18,726 bases of DNA from CAWEZN01 sp964498015 (GTDB lineage Bacteria > Zixibacteria > MSB-5A5 > GN15 > PGXB01). Both the position numbers and the translations under genes were made by a program. Location: positions 1 to 18,726 of the forward strand of contig CAZCFT010000047.1 in NCBI GenBank assembly GCA_964498015.1, written 5' to 3'. The notes beneath the pieces were generated by a model. It ran no database searches, was not told the DNA's origin, and worked only from the letters and a program-made list of their open reading frames with translations. Positions within the stretch are counted from its first letter, which is position 1. Every line of letters begins with the position of its first letter. Positions 5,377 to 14,023 of the stretch are shown one piece after another.

Positions 5377-7907
5377 TGGCAGATAATGCAAACATAGTCA
5401 CTCTAACGATTAACGGACGGGAGACGAAAGTCCCCAGGGGGACAACCGTTCTTGAGGCGGCTAAGCAGATCGGTATCGAGATCCCGACATTTTGCTGGCA
5501 TCCCAAGTTGAAACCTATAGGGGCGTGCAGAATCTGCTATGTCGAAATTGAGAAAATGCCTAAACTCCAGGTTTCGTGCGCCACTGAAGTCATGCCGGGG
5601 ATGGTGGTAAATACCGAATCCGAAAAGGTCAAGCAGGGCCGAAAAGCGGTTTTGGAGTTCATATTGGCTAATCATCCACTCGACTGCCCCACTTGTGACA
5701 AGGGGGGAGAGTGTGATCTTCAGGATAATACGTTCGCCCACGGTGTCGATGATTCCCGCTTTGATTTCAACAAATATAGGTTTATTCGCGACCGCAAATC
5801 GACATTTGATGATTATCGGATCGGCCCGGAAATAATCCGAAACCAGAATCGTTGCATTCTGTGCTACAAATGCGTTAGAGCCAATAAAGAAATATTCGGC
5901 GAATTCGATCTCGGCGCTTTTCAGCGCGGCAATCTTACCGAAATAGATGCCGCTCCCGGCCAACGAGTTGATTCAATATATTCCGGCAACCTCCCCGAAA
6001 TCTGTCCTGTCGGAGCTTTAACTAATACCGACTGGCGCTACAAAGTGCGGGTCTGGAAGGCTCAGCAGGTCAAGTCAATCTGCCCCTACTGCGCTGATGG
6101 ATGCAATCTGACTCTTTGGAAAAATCAAAATAAAATATTCCGCGCCGCTTCCCGCAGAAATGATGCGATAGACGAAGGATGGGTATGCGACATCGGACGA
6201 TACGGATATCAAATTGCAAACGTCGAAGACAGGTTAACTGCTCCGCTCATCAAAAAAGGCGATAAGCAGGTTCCTGCGTCATGGAATGAGGCAATTGACC
6301 TTATCGCCAAGAAATTCAAAGATATCATAGATAAAAAGGGCGGGGTTTGCATTGGAGGATTGGCCTCGCCTATGCTCGATCTGACTTCTTTATATGGCTT
6401 CTCCAAATTTTTCAGGACGAATCTGCATTCGAATAATATTGACTTTCGTCTTGATTACAAAATGCTTGTCGAAAAATATGGCGACCTATACGGCAAGATG
6501 ACCTCGCTGAAATTCCATATTGCCGATATTGAGAAATCAGACTTAATTCTTGTTATTGGCTCTGATTTAATCAAAGAGCATCCCATCGTCAATTTGCGTG
6601 TAAGAAAGGCAGTCGCTCAAAAGGGCGCATCACTATATACTGTTAATCCGTTTGCCGTGAAGTCTGGGGATATCTCCACAGACGAGATGATTCATACAAC
6701 TGGAACTCTCGAAGCCTTGATTAATGGCATTTGTATCAGCGTCGCCGAGCAGAAAATGGCGCCCGCAGGTTTCGATACATCCAATATCAAATCGATGCTC
6801 GAACCCAATTCCGTTGATACCGCTTCAAAAATCTCCGGAATATCGAAAGATAGAATCGATTCGCTGGCCAAAACGTTGTGCGATGCCAAAAATGTGACAA
6901 TAATTGCAGGCGAACTTGTAACATCATCGTCTCATAGAGAAATGTTGTCCGCCGCCATCGGTAATCTTGCTTTATTGGCTAATGTTTATCAAAAGGGACA
7001 GGTCGGATTTCTCTCTAAATACTCTAATAGCAAAGGCGCCGAAAAACTTGGTATTCTGCCGCATCTGCCGGCTTATCTTAAGAGCAAAATGAAGGAGCTC
7101 TGGGGATTCTATCCTGAAAACGAAGGGCTTGCCGCCGATCGGATGATCCTTGCCGCGAAAAAAGAAGAAATCGATTCACTCCTTGTTATCGGTTCCGACC
7201 TGCTCTCGGTTTATCCTGATGGGCAGTTTATTAGGGAAGGATTAAGGAAGCTCGATTTTCTGGTTGTCGCCGATCTTTTCGAGACTGAGACCACCGAATT
7301 GGCTGATGTAGTCCTGCCGTTATCCAGTTGGGCCGAATACGAGGGTGAATTCATAAACCTTGAGGGAACTGTCCAGCATTTTGAGTCCGCCATAAAGCCG
7401 ATTGAGAATTCTCTTCCCGCAAGGGAAATCATAAATAAGATCGCTTCTGCAATGGAAAAGCCGATCTATGACTCGCCCCAACAGCTTCAGAGTGAGTGCA
7501 ATACTCTGCTCAGTCTGGACGCAAAAGAAGAGCCTCCTTCTAAATTGAGTGAAGTCAAATTTGTTGGGGAGAAAGTCGATCCGAATTTTCCTCTGCCACT
7601 CTTCGTATCCGACGACCTTCATCATTTTGGCCATCTTACCGAAAGGTCAAAATCGCTTTCGGCTTTCTGCAATGAGCCTTATGTCGAGATTTCGCCCTCT
7701 ATGGCGGAGAAACTACAAATCAGCGCCGGGACAATGGTGAAAGTGGAATCTGAGGTGGGGAAGGTCATTTTGTCGGTCAAAATCTCAGAGAATTTTGATA
7801 ATGATATTGTTCTGATTAGTCGCAATTTCGCCACCACTCCGGTTAATATCTTGCAAATGCGGAAGAGAAGAATTGATAGGGTCAAATTGAGCAAGGTTGA
7901 AGAATAA
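5376..7907 (+). CDS. nuoG: NADH-quinone oxidoreductase subunit G
   Basis: The 75-kDa Fe-S subunit (843 aa). The N-terminal 2Fe-2S domain has C40, C51, C54 and C68 (N1b). H100, C104, C107 and C113 bind N5, and C160, C163, C166 and C210 bind N4. A further set C236, C239, C243 and C271 (C-x2-C-x3-C-x27-C) matches the off-pathway cluster N7, which many complexes I have lost. The rest is a molybdopterin-oxidoreductase-like domain with a C-terminal beta-barrel (about 750-840) that is structural in complex I. The start overlaps the nuoF stop by one base; GGAG lies 12 bases upstream. It ends in TAATAA. Confidence 0.96.
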   Translation: MADNANIVTLTINGRETKVPRGTTVLEAAKQIGIEIPTFCWHPKLKPIGACRICYVEIEKMPKLQVSCATEVMPGMVVNTESEKVKQGRKAVLEFILANHPLDCPTCDKGGECDLQDNTFAHGVDDSRFDFNKYRFIRDRKSTFDDYRIGPEIIRNQNRCILCYKCVRANKEIFGEFDLGAFQRGNLTEIDAAPGQRVDSIYSGNLPEICPVGALTNTDWRYKVRVWKAQQVKSICPYCADGCNLTLWKNQNKIFRAASRRNDAIDEGWVCDIGRYGYQIANVEDRLTAPLIKKGDKQVPASWNEAIDLIAKKFKDIIDKKGGVCIGGLASPMLDLTSLYGFSKFFRTNLHSNNIDFRLDYKMLVEKYGDLYGKMTSLKFHIADIEKSDLILVIGSDLIKEHPIVNLRVRKAVAQKGASLYTVNPFAVKSGDISTDEMIHTTGTLEALINGICISVAEQKMAPAGFDTSNIKSMLEPNSVDTASKISGISKDRIDSLAKTLCDAKNVTIIAGELVTSSSHREMLSAAIGNLALLANVYQKGQVGFLSKYSNSKGAEKLGILPHLPAYLKSKMKELWGFYPENEGLAADRMILAAKKEEIDSLLVIGSDLLSVYPDGQFIREGLRKLDFLVVADLFETETTELADVVLPLSSWAEYEGEFINLEGTVQHFESAIKPIENSLPAREIINKIASAMEKPIYDSPQQLQSECNTLLSLDAKEEPPSKLSEVKFVGEKVDPNFPLPLFVSDDLHHFGHLTERSKSLSAFCNEPYVEISPSMAEKLQISAGTMVKVESEVGKVILSVKISENFDNDIVLISRNFATTPVNILQMRKRRIDRVKLSKVEE

Positions 7908-7912
7908 TAAGT

Positions 7913-8902
7913 ATGGCGGCGTTTATACTAATAACGGTGATTAAGGTCATTGTGGTCATATTGGCTGTTCTGACAGGATGCGCCTACAGTACATGGCTCG
8001 AAAGAAAGCTGGTCGCCCGTTTCCAGCATCGAATTGGCCCCAATCTGGCCGGACCGTACGGCCTGCTTCAGCCGATTGCCGATGCCATCAAGCTGGTTTT
8101 CAAAGAGGACCTTGTGCCCGACAAAGTCGAGAGGCTTACCTATGCGTTGGCTCCGATCATCGCGTTCGTCCCCGCGCTGTTATCCTTTGCGGTTATTCCG
8201 TTCGGCAAACCCGTGAGCCTCTCTGGCCATCAAATCAATATGGTCATATCGGATTTGAATATCGGAATCCTCTTTATCTTTGCAGTGACATCGCTTGGCG
8301 TATATGGAATTGTTTTGGCTGGCTGGTCCTCTGGTTCAAAATATTCTCTTCTCGGCGGCATTCGGTCATCCGCCCAGATGATCTCATACGAAGTATCTTA
8401 TGGTCTATCCATCATTGGCGTTCTACTGGTCGCCGGCACATTATCGTTGAATGAATTGGTCGCCCAGCAGGCCTCTTTCTTCCATTGGTTCATCTTCCGT
8501 CAGCCGGTCGGATTTGTCCTCTATATTATCTGCGCCATCGCCGAAACAAACCGCGCCCCGTTTGACCTCCCCGAAGCGGAATCGGAGCTTGTAGCCGGTT
8601 ATCACACGGAATATTCCTCATTGCGATTTGCCATGTTTTATATCGGTGAATATGCTAATATGATTGCCGTCTCTTGCGTCGCCACAACGCTCTTCTTCGG
8701 CGGCTGGCAGGGACCGATACTTCCTCCCATCATCTGGTTTATATTCAAAGTCTTTCTGTTCATGTCCCTTTATATCTGGCTTCGGGCCACATTGCCCCGC
8801 CTGCGCTATGACCAATTAATGAGTCTGGGTTGGAAAGTACTTTTCCCGCTTGCCTTGCTGAATGTGATGGTGACCGCCTTAGTCATTAGGATTCTGAATT
8901 AA
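7913..8902 (+). CDS. nuoH: NADH-quinone oxidoreductase subunit H
   Basis: Membrane subunit (329 aa, about eight transmembrane helices) that forms the entry of the quinone tunnel and links electron transfer to the proton path. Both family signatures are present: ERKLVARFQHRIGPN followed by AGPYGLLQPIADAIKL (residues 30-61), and AETNRAPFDLPEAESELVAG with the following HTEYSS (about 205-230). The charged residues of the second signature belong to the E-channel. It starts five bases after nuoG and ends eight bases before nuoI. Confidence 0.97.
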   Translation: MAAFILITVIKVIVVILAVLTGCAYSTWLERKLVARFQHRIGPNLAGPYGLLQPIADAIKLVFKEDLVPDKVERLTYALAPIIAFVPALLSFAVIPFGKPVSLSGHQINMVISDLNIGILFIFAVTSLGVYGIVLAGWSSGSKYSLLGGIRSSAQMISYEVSYGLSIIGVLLVAGTLSLNELVAQQASFFHWFIFRQPVGFVLYIICAIAETNRAPFDLPEAESELVAGYHTEYSSLRFAMFYIGEYANMIAVSCVATTLFFGGWQGPILPPIIWFIFKVFLFMSLYIWLRATLPRLRYDQLMSLGWKVLFPLALLNVMVTALVIRILN

Positions 8903-8910
8903 CGGGTATT

Positions 8911-9387
8911 ATGATTGATGTTGTAAGAACAGTTTTTCTGGCGTTTCCCAAGGGTTTCTATACGACCTTCAAGCATCTTTTCAAGAAGCCTGTGACGCTT
9001 GAATACCCTAAAGTTAAAAAAGAAATGGCTCCTCGATACAGGGGATTGCACTATTTCGAAATCTATGAGGACGGCACGGAAAGATGCGTTTGTTGCGGAC
9101 TCTGCGCCGCCGCCTGCCCTGCTGATGCCATATATATGGAACCCGCCGAAAATGAAAAGGGGGAACGGTACCCCAAGGTCTATGAAATAAATCTTTTGCG
9201 TTGCATATTTTGCGGTTTCTGCGAAGAGGCCTGTCCCGAAGAAGCGATATTTCTTGGACATGAATATGAATTTTCTAATGACAACAGGGATTCTTTTATA
9301 TTTACTAAGGAACAGATGCTGGCCAATCGTCCACGGAAAGAAAAACCATTTAAGCGGATTATTCGCCGGGTAAGAAGGATATTTTAG
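8911..9387 (+). CDS. nuoI: NADH-quinone oxidoreductase subunit I
   Basis: The 23-kDa ferredoxin-like subunit (158 aa) carrying clusters N6a and N6b, which hand electrons to N2 in NuoB. Two complete C-x2-C-x2-C-x3-CP motifs are seen: C59, C62, C65, C69 and C98, C101, C104, C108. The N-terminal amphipathic segment VVRTVFLAFPKGFYTTFKHL is the usual membrane-surface helix of the family. An extra cysteine, C61, lies inside the first motif. The C-terminus is strongly basic. Confidence 0.97.
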   Translation: MIDVVRTVFLAFPKGFYTTFKHLFKKPVTLEYPKVKKEMAPRYRGLHYFEIYEDGTERCVCCGLCAAACPADAIYMEPAENEKGERYPKVYEINLLRCIFCGFCEEACPEEAIFLGHEYEFSNDNRDSFIFTKEQMLANRPRKEKPFKRIIRRVRRIF

Positions 9388-9396
9388 AGATATTAT

Positions 9397-9924
9397 ATGG
9401 ATATTGCCATATTCTATATTGCCGCCATAGTCGCCGTCGCAGGCGCTGTGATGATGATTCTCCAGCGAAATCCGGTCGCCTCCGTGCTATATTTAATCAT
9501 ATCCCTATTGGCGCAGGCGATGCTTTTTGTCCAGCTTAAAGCGGTTTTTGTCGGCGCTTTGCTGGTGATCGTCTATGCCGGCGCCATTTTAGTCCTCTTC
9601 CTTTTTGTGATCATGTTGCTCAACCTCCGCGGAGAGAAATTCACTTCCGATAAACCGTTCCTTGATAGGGGCGCTAAAATCACAATGGCGGTTCTGTTAT
9701 TCTTTGAGCTGGTTATTCTTATCAAACAAATGGCCTTCCCTCAGCGGATGGATGAACTAATGGTGCAATCCTCGCCCGATTTCGGAGGAGTCGAACCGGT
9801 CGCCAAATTACTCTATACAAAATATCTCTATCCGTTCGAACTAACCTCAATCCTGCTTCTCGTGGCGATTGTAGGCGCCGTTATTATGGCCAAGAAAGAA
9901 AAACCCGAAGAGGGGGAAGACTAA
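9397..9924 (+). CDS. nuoJ: NADH-quinone oxidoreductase subunit J
   Basis: Membrane subunit (175 aa, five predicted helices). The third helix contains VIVYAGAILVLFLFVIMLLN, with Y60 at the position of the conserved tyrosine of the pi-bulge that flips during turnover in the family. The C-terminus is charged (KKEKPEEGED), and its coding sequence GAGGGGGAAG also serves as the nuoK ribosome site. It starts nine bases after nuoI. Confidence 0.95.
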   Translation: MDIAIFYIAAIVAVAGAVMMILQRNPVASVLYLIISLLAQAMLFVQLKAVFVGALLVIVYAGAILVLFLFVIMLLNLRGEKFTSDKPFLDRGAKITMAVLLFFELVILIKQMAFPQRMDELMVQSSPDFGGVEPVAKLLYTKYLYPFELTSILLLVAIVGAVIMAKKEKPEEGED

Positions 9925-9925
9925 T

Positions 9926-10228
9926 ATGGTACCGATGCCCCATTATTTGATCGTCAGCGCCTTGCTTTTCTCTATAGGAATTGCCGGTGTTATTTTATCC
10001 CGCAATTTGATAATCATGTTTATGTCGATTGAGTTGATGCTTAACGCCGCCAACTTGGCTATCATAACCTTTTCCCGCTTCCTAAATCTTATGGACGGAC
10101 ATGTTTTTGTATTTCTCGTGATGGCAGTAGCCGCCGCTGAAGCCGCCGTCGGTTTGGCGATGATAATGACAATTTTCCGAAATCGCGGCTCGATAGATGC
10201 CGACAAATTCAACTTAATGAAATGGTAG
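9926..10228 (+). CDS. nuoK: NADH-quinone oxidoreductase subunit K
   Basis: Membrane subunit (100 aa, three helices), related to MrpC of cation antiporters. E36 (MFMSIELMLNAANL) and E72 (AVAAAEAAVGLA) occupy exactly the positions of the two proton-path glutamates of the 100-residue Escherichia coli protein. This supports the first Met (MVPMPHYLIV) as the start instead of M4. A strong Shine-Dalgarno, AGAGGGGGAAG, lies in the end of nuoJ. Confidence 0.97.
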   Translation: MVPMPHYLIVSALLFSIGIAGVILSRNLIIMFMSIELMLNAANLAIITFSRFLNLMDGHVFVFLVMAVAAAEAAVGLAMIMTIFRNRGSIDADKFNLMKW

Positions 10229-10241
10229 GACAGACAAACAG

Positions 10242-12182
10242 ATGAGCCAGTCATTATTCCTAATCCCGCTTTTCCCTATGATTGGATTTCTGCTTAATGG
10301 CCTATTTCTCGGCCGGCTCAATAAAAGGCTGATATCTCTCATCGCCTGCGGCTCCGTCGGTCTATCTTTCCTCTTAGCAGTAAAGCTCTTTTTCCAATTA
10401 CTCTCTCTTCCGGAAAATGCGCGTTTTCTCGAGGAAGTCGTTTTCACTTGGATTCCTTCGGGGGAGTTTGTCGTGAATTTCGGCTTTCTCTTTGACCCGC
10501 TTTCTGCGGTGATGGTTCTCGTGGTCTCCGGCGTTAGTTTTCTGATTCATCTCTATTCCGTCGGATATATGCACGATGATCCCGGGTATGGTCGATATTT
10601 CACATATCTTAATCTATTTGTCTTCTCCATGCTTACTTTGGTGTTGGCCAATAACTATCTTCTGATGTTTGTCGGGTGGGAAGGGGTAGGGCTATGCAGT
10701 TACTTGTTGATAGGCTTCTGGTTTGAGAAAAAATCCGCTACGGACGCCGGCAAAAAAGCCTTCATCGTAAATCGAATTGGAGATTTCGGTTTTATACTTG
10801 GACTGTTTATCATCTTCTGGCAGGTAGGCTCGCTTGATTATGATGTCGTATTCAGCAAAGCCCCCGAGACTTTCATAGTCGGTAGTGGTCTCATAACTGC
10901 GGCCACTTTGCTTCTATTTCTCGGCGCCGCCGGAAAATCTGCCCAGATTCCCTTATATGTATGGTTGCCTGATGCGATGGAAGGTCCGACCCCCGTATCT
11001 GCCCTGATACATGCGGCTACAATGGTCACCGCCGGTGTTTATATGATCGCCCGCTCGAATGTCCTTTTCATGATGGCGCCGACAACTCTTATGATTGTTG
11101 CCATTGTTGGCATCGCCACCGCTCTGCTTGCCGCCACCATCGCTCTCGCTCAAAACGACATAAAAAGGGCGCTGGCATATTCTACGATAAGTCAGCTTGG
11201 GTACATGTTTGCCGCTTGCGGCGTCGCCGCCTTTGCCGCCGGGATATTTCATTTAATGACCCATGCCTTCTTCAAAGCCCTGCTCTTTCTCGGTTCCGGC
11301 TCCGTAATCCACGCCCTCGCCGGACAGCAGGACATGAGATATATGGGCGCATTGAAAAAATATATGCCCACGACCTATATCACCTTCCTGATCGCCACGC
11401 TGGCCATTGCCGGTATCCCCGGCCTGTCAGGATTCTTTTCCAAAGACGAAATCCTCTGGAAAGCCTTCTCATCTAATTACGGTTCCCCATGGCTCTGGCT
11501 GGTGGCATTATTCACCGCTCTGATGACTGCTTTCTACATGTTCCGTCTGGTTTTCCTGACCTTCTATGGTAAAGAGAGAATGGACCATCATACCAAAGAA
11601 CATCTGCATGAATCGCCTAAAATCATGACCGTGCCGCTGGTTATCCTGGCCGTGCTTTCAATCATTGGCGGATATATCGGCATCCCGCATATCTTGGGTG
11701 GTGGAAATCAGTTCGAAAAATTCCTGGAGCCGGTTATGAAAGCCGTGCATTCATCCGGCGGGGGAGAGCAGGCGCTGGCTTCATCCGGATACAGCGCTAC
11801 AACCGAATTAATTCTCATGTTCGGCTCGGTGATTCTTATTCTATTATCGATATATCTGGCCTATTATCTATATCTCAAGAATATCGCTCTGGTCGGCAGA
11901 ATACAAAAATCCGTATCCGGCCTGCACCGGATCATCTATGGAAAATTCTTTGTCGATGAACTATATAATGCCGTCATTGTTCGCCCGCTTGTTGTCAGTT
12001 CGTTGTTCCTATGGAAGATTGTCGATGTTATTCTGATTGACGGCCTTCTGAACGGACTTGCTATACTTATCGGCGATGTTTCCCTTGGCGCGCGAAAAGT
12101 TCAATCGGGAGTATTGCGAAGATACACAACCGTCTTTTTGGTAGGCGTTGTCATTATAATTGGCTATTTCGCTCTAAGGTAA
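10242..12182 (+). CDS. nuoL: NADH-quinone oxidoreductase subunit L
   Basis: Distal antiporter-like proton-pumping subunit (646 aa). The key charged residues are E147 (VGWEGVGLCSYLL), K232 (AAGKSAQIPLYVWLPDAMEGPTP, split here for length) and H257 (ALIHAATMV), each three positions after the Escherichia coli E144, K229 and H254. HAFFKALLFLGSGSVIHA carries the next lysine. The C-terminal part (from about residue 540) has the long lateral helix region and the final helix anchor, which marks it as NuoL and not a Mrp antiporter. It is slightly longer than the usual 610-620 residues, mainly in the loop before the lateral helix (about 440-520). It begins 13 bases after nuoK and is followed one base later by nuoM. 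Confidence 0.96.
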   Translation: MSQSLFLIPLFPMIGFLLNGLFLGRLNKRLISLIACGSVGLSFLLAVKLFFQLLSLPENARFLEEVVFTWIPSGEFVVNFGFLFDPLSAVMVLVVSGVSFLIHLYSVGYMHDDPGYGRYFTYLNLFVFSMLTLVLANNYLLMFVGWEGVGLCSYLLIGFWFEKKSATDAGKKAFIVNRIGDFGFILGLFIIFWQVGSLDYDVVFSKAPETFIVGSGLITAATLLLFLGAAGKSAQIPLYVWLPDAMEGPTPVSALIHAATMVTAGVYMIARSNVLFMMAPTTLMIVAIVGIATALLAATIALAQNDIKRALAYSTISQLGYMFAACGVAAFAAGIFHLMTHAFFKALLFLGSGSVIHALAGQQDMRYMGALKKYMPTTYITFLIATLAIAGIPGLSGFFSKDEILWKAFSSNYGSPWLWLVALFTALMTAFYMFRLVFLTFYGKERMDHHTKEHLHESPKIMTVPLVILAVLSIIGGYIGIPHILGGGNQFEKFLEPVMKAVHSSGGGEQALASSGYSATTELILMFGSVILILLSIYLAYYLYLKNIALVGRIQKSVSGLHRIIYGKFFVDELYNAVIVRPLVVSSLFLWKIVDVILIDGLLNGLAILIGDVSLGARKVQSGVLRRYTTVFLVGVVIIIGYFALR

Positions 12183-12183
12183 T

Positions 12184-13758
12184 ATGGGATTTGATATTTT
12201 AACGCTGGTCACTTTTTTCCCTCTTGTGGGGGTCGTACTTCTTCTGCTTGTCCCCAAATCCCAGGAGGGTTCAATAAAATCAATAACCGTGATTATTGCC
12301 TTTATAACGTTCCTGCTTTCCATTTTCATGTATGTCATGTTCGATCCGTTCGCCAACGGGATGCAATTTGAAATAAATATCCCATGGATAACCGCCTTCG
12401 GCATCCACTATCATCTGGGGATTGATGGGATTTCTCTCCTCCTGATAATGCTAACGACCATCCTCTCTCTCATTGCCATTATATCTTCTTGGTCGGCTAT
12501 CACGACAGGCGTGAAAGGCTATTATATTTCATTATTATTTCTGGAAACCGGCATGCTCGGCGTATTTGTCGCCCTCGATCTGTTCCTCTTTTATGTTTTC
12601 TGGGAGGCGATGCTCGTCCCGATGTATTTCCTGATTGGGGTTTGGGGCGGACCTCGGAAAATTTATGCCGCCATTAAGTTTGTACTATTCACGATGTTCG
12701 GTTCGCTTCTTATGCTTGTCGCCTTGCTTTATCTGTTCTTTATGTACCATGCATATTCCGGCGAATACAGTTTCGATTTGCTTAAATTATACCAGATGCC
12801 TATCCCCCTCGGGGTGCAGACCTATATGTTCCTCGCCTTTGCGCTCGCTTTTGCCATCAAGGTTCCAATTTGGCCGTTTCATACTTGGCTCCCTGATGCT
12901 CACGTTGAGGCCCCAACCGCCGGTTCGGTTATCCTTGCCGGCGTCCTGCTGAAAATGGGAACCTACGGCTTTGTTCGAATTTGCCTGCCCCTGTTCCCGC
13001 AGGCAACCATGCAATTTGTCCCGCTGATCTCCATTCTTGCCATTATCGGAATAATATATGGAGCGCTCGTCTCGATGGTGCAACGGGATGTCAAATCGCT
13101 TATTGCCTTTTCTTCCGTATCGCACATGGGATTTGTCATGCTCGGGATGATGGCGCTTAATGTTCAGGGGTTAGAGGGTTCGGTTATTCAGATGATAAAT
13201 CATGGGATATCGACCGGAGCCCTCTTCTTAATTGTCGGTATGATTTATGAACGACGCCACACCCGCATGATCGCCGATTTTGGCGGGCTCTCCAAATCAA
13301 TGCCGGTCTTTTCGACTTTTTTCATGATTGTTGCGCTTTCGTCGATCGGACTGCCTCTCACTAACGGCTTCGTCGGCGAATTTCTTATCTTGCTGGGAAC
13401 CTTCAAAGCTAATGTGACCTATGCCATACTCGGAGCGACTGGCGTCATCCTGGCCGCCTGCTATATGCTCTGGATGTTGCAGAGAGTAATTTTCGGCAAA
13501 ATAACCAATGTCGCCAACGAAAATTTGCATGACCTTTACGGGCGGGAAAAGCTTGTATTGATCCCTCTCGTCATTCTGATTTTCTGGATAGGAATCTACC
13601 CCAAACCGCTCTTTATCAGGATGGAACCGGCAGTCAAAAATATTTTGAATATCATAGAGCAGGCAAAGAAGACTAAGGCGGAAATAAATAGTGTCCCGAC
13701 ATTCCATATCGGCTCCGAAAGAGAGCGCTCTTTTACCTTGAAAATCGAGGAGGAGTAG
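12184..13758 (+). CDS. nuoM: NADH-quinone oxidoreductase subunit M
   Basis: Antiporter-like proton-pumping subunit (524 aa, about 14 helices). E141 (YVFWEAMLVPMYFL), K226 (AFAIKVPIWPFHTWLPDAH) and K257 (LLKMGTYG) keep the 31-residue spacing of K234 and K265 in Escherichia coli. The hydrophilic C-terminal tail of about 40 residues ends in EEE; its GAGGAGGAG codons form a very strong ribosome site for the following small gene, which begins after one base. Confidence 0.96.
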   Translation: MGFDILTLVTFFPLVGVVLLLLVPKSQEGSIKSITVIIAFITFLLSIFMYVMFDPFANGMQFEINIPWITAFGIHYHLGIDGISLLLIMLTTILSLIAIISSWSAITTGVKGYYISLLFLETGMLGVFVALDLFLFYVFWEAMLVPMYFLIGVWGGPRKIYAAIKFVLFTMFGSLLMLVALLYLFFMYHAYSGEYSFDLLKLYQMPIPLGVQTYMFLAFALAFAIKVPIWPFHTWLPDAHVEAPTAGSVILAGVLLKMGTYGFVRICLPLFPQATMQFVPLISILAIIGIIYGALVSMVQRDVKSLIAFSSVSHMGFVMLGMMALNVQGLEGSVIQMINHGISTGALFLIVGMIYERRHTRMIADFGGLSKSMPVFSTFFMIVALSSIGLPLTNGFVGEFLILLGTFKANVTYAILGATGVILAACYMLWMLQRVIFGKITNVANENLHDLYGREKLVLIPLVILIFWIGIYPKPLFIRMEPAVKNILNIIEQAKKTKAEINSVPTFHIGSERERSFTLKIEEE

Positions 13759-13759
13759 T

Positions 13760-13981
13760 ATGCCTGAGGTAATCATTTATACCAAACCCGGATGCCCTTA
13801 TTGCGCCGCCGCCAAGGAGCATTATGGCAAGACCGGGACAAAATTTACCGAGGTTGACGTTTACGCCGTCAAGGGCGCCAAGGAAAAAGCCATCAAGCTG
13901 GCCGGCGGCAAATCAATTGTACCGGTAATTGTCGAAGATGGCAAGGTGACCGTTGGATTCGGCGGAGGCTGAGGTATATAA
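13760..13981 (+). CDS. Glutaredoxin-like protein, probable Uxx-star family selenoprotein (TGA at 13970-13972 read as Sec)
   Basis: Small thioredoxin-fold redox protein. Conventional translation stops at TGA 13970-13972 after 70 residues. The N-terminal TKPGCPYC places the redox pair at C12 and C15, and SIVPVIVEDG contains the cis-proline (P55) of glutaredoxins. The sequence ends GKVTVGFGGG, immediately followed in frame by TGA GGT ATA TAA, which would give Sec-Gly-Ile-stop and 73 residues. A Sec (or Cys) third from the end followed by a stop is the arrangement I associate, from memory, with the Uxx-star family of glutaredoxin-like (seleno)proteins. The hairpins after the TGA fit a bacterial SECIS in position. 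It starts one base after nuoM, behind GAGGAGGAG, and is 42 bases before nuoN, so it is co-transcribed with complex I. The glutaredoxin fold is quite sure; Sec recoding is an inference. If wrong, the gene ends at 13972. Confidence 0.75.
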
Positions 13982-13986
13982 TTAAA

Positions 13987-14008
13987 GGCTTCCGTGTAAA
14001 GCCGACGG
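13987..14008 (+). promoter_or_regulatory. Candidate bacterial SECIS hairpin after the in-frame TGA
   Basis: Two mutually exclusive small hairpins are possible. One is GGCTT (13987-13991) with AAGCC (13999-14003) and the loop CCGTGTA. The other is CCGT (13992-13995) with ACGG (14005-14008) and a 9-nt loop beginning with G at 13996. The apical loop lies about 20-25 bases after the TGA, the range expected of bacterial SECIS elements, and the second form has the expected early loop G. Both stems are short, so this is suggestive only. Confidence 0.4.
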
Positions 14009-14023
14009 TAATTTAGATTTATT

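Noticed and set aside
5403..5963. Antisense open frame of 186 codons over nuoG
   Set aside because: It lies wholly over the conserved Fe-S ligand region of NuoG and has no family features; a coding-frame shadow.
10242..13758. NuoL/NuoM as parts of a Mrp-type Na+/H+ antiporter
   Set aside because: All other complex I genes are present in order, and NuoL has the lateral-helix C-terminus specific to complex I.
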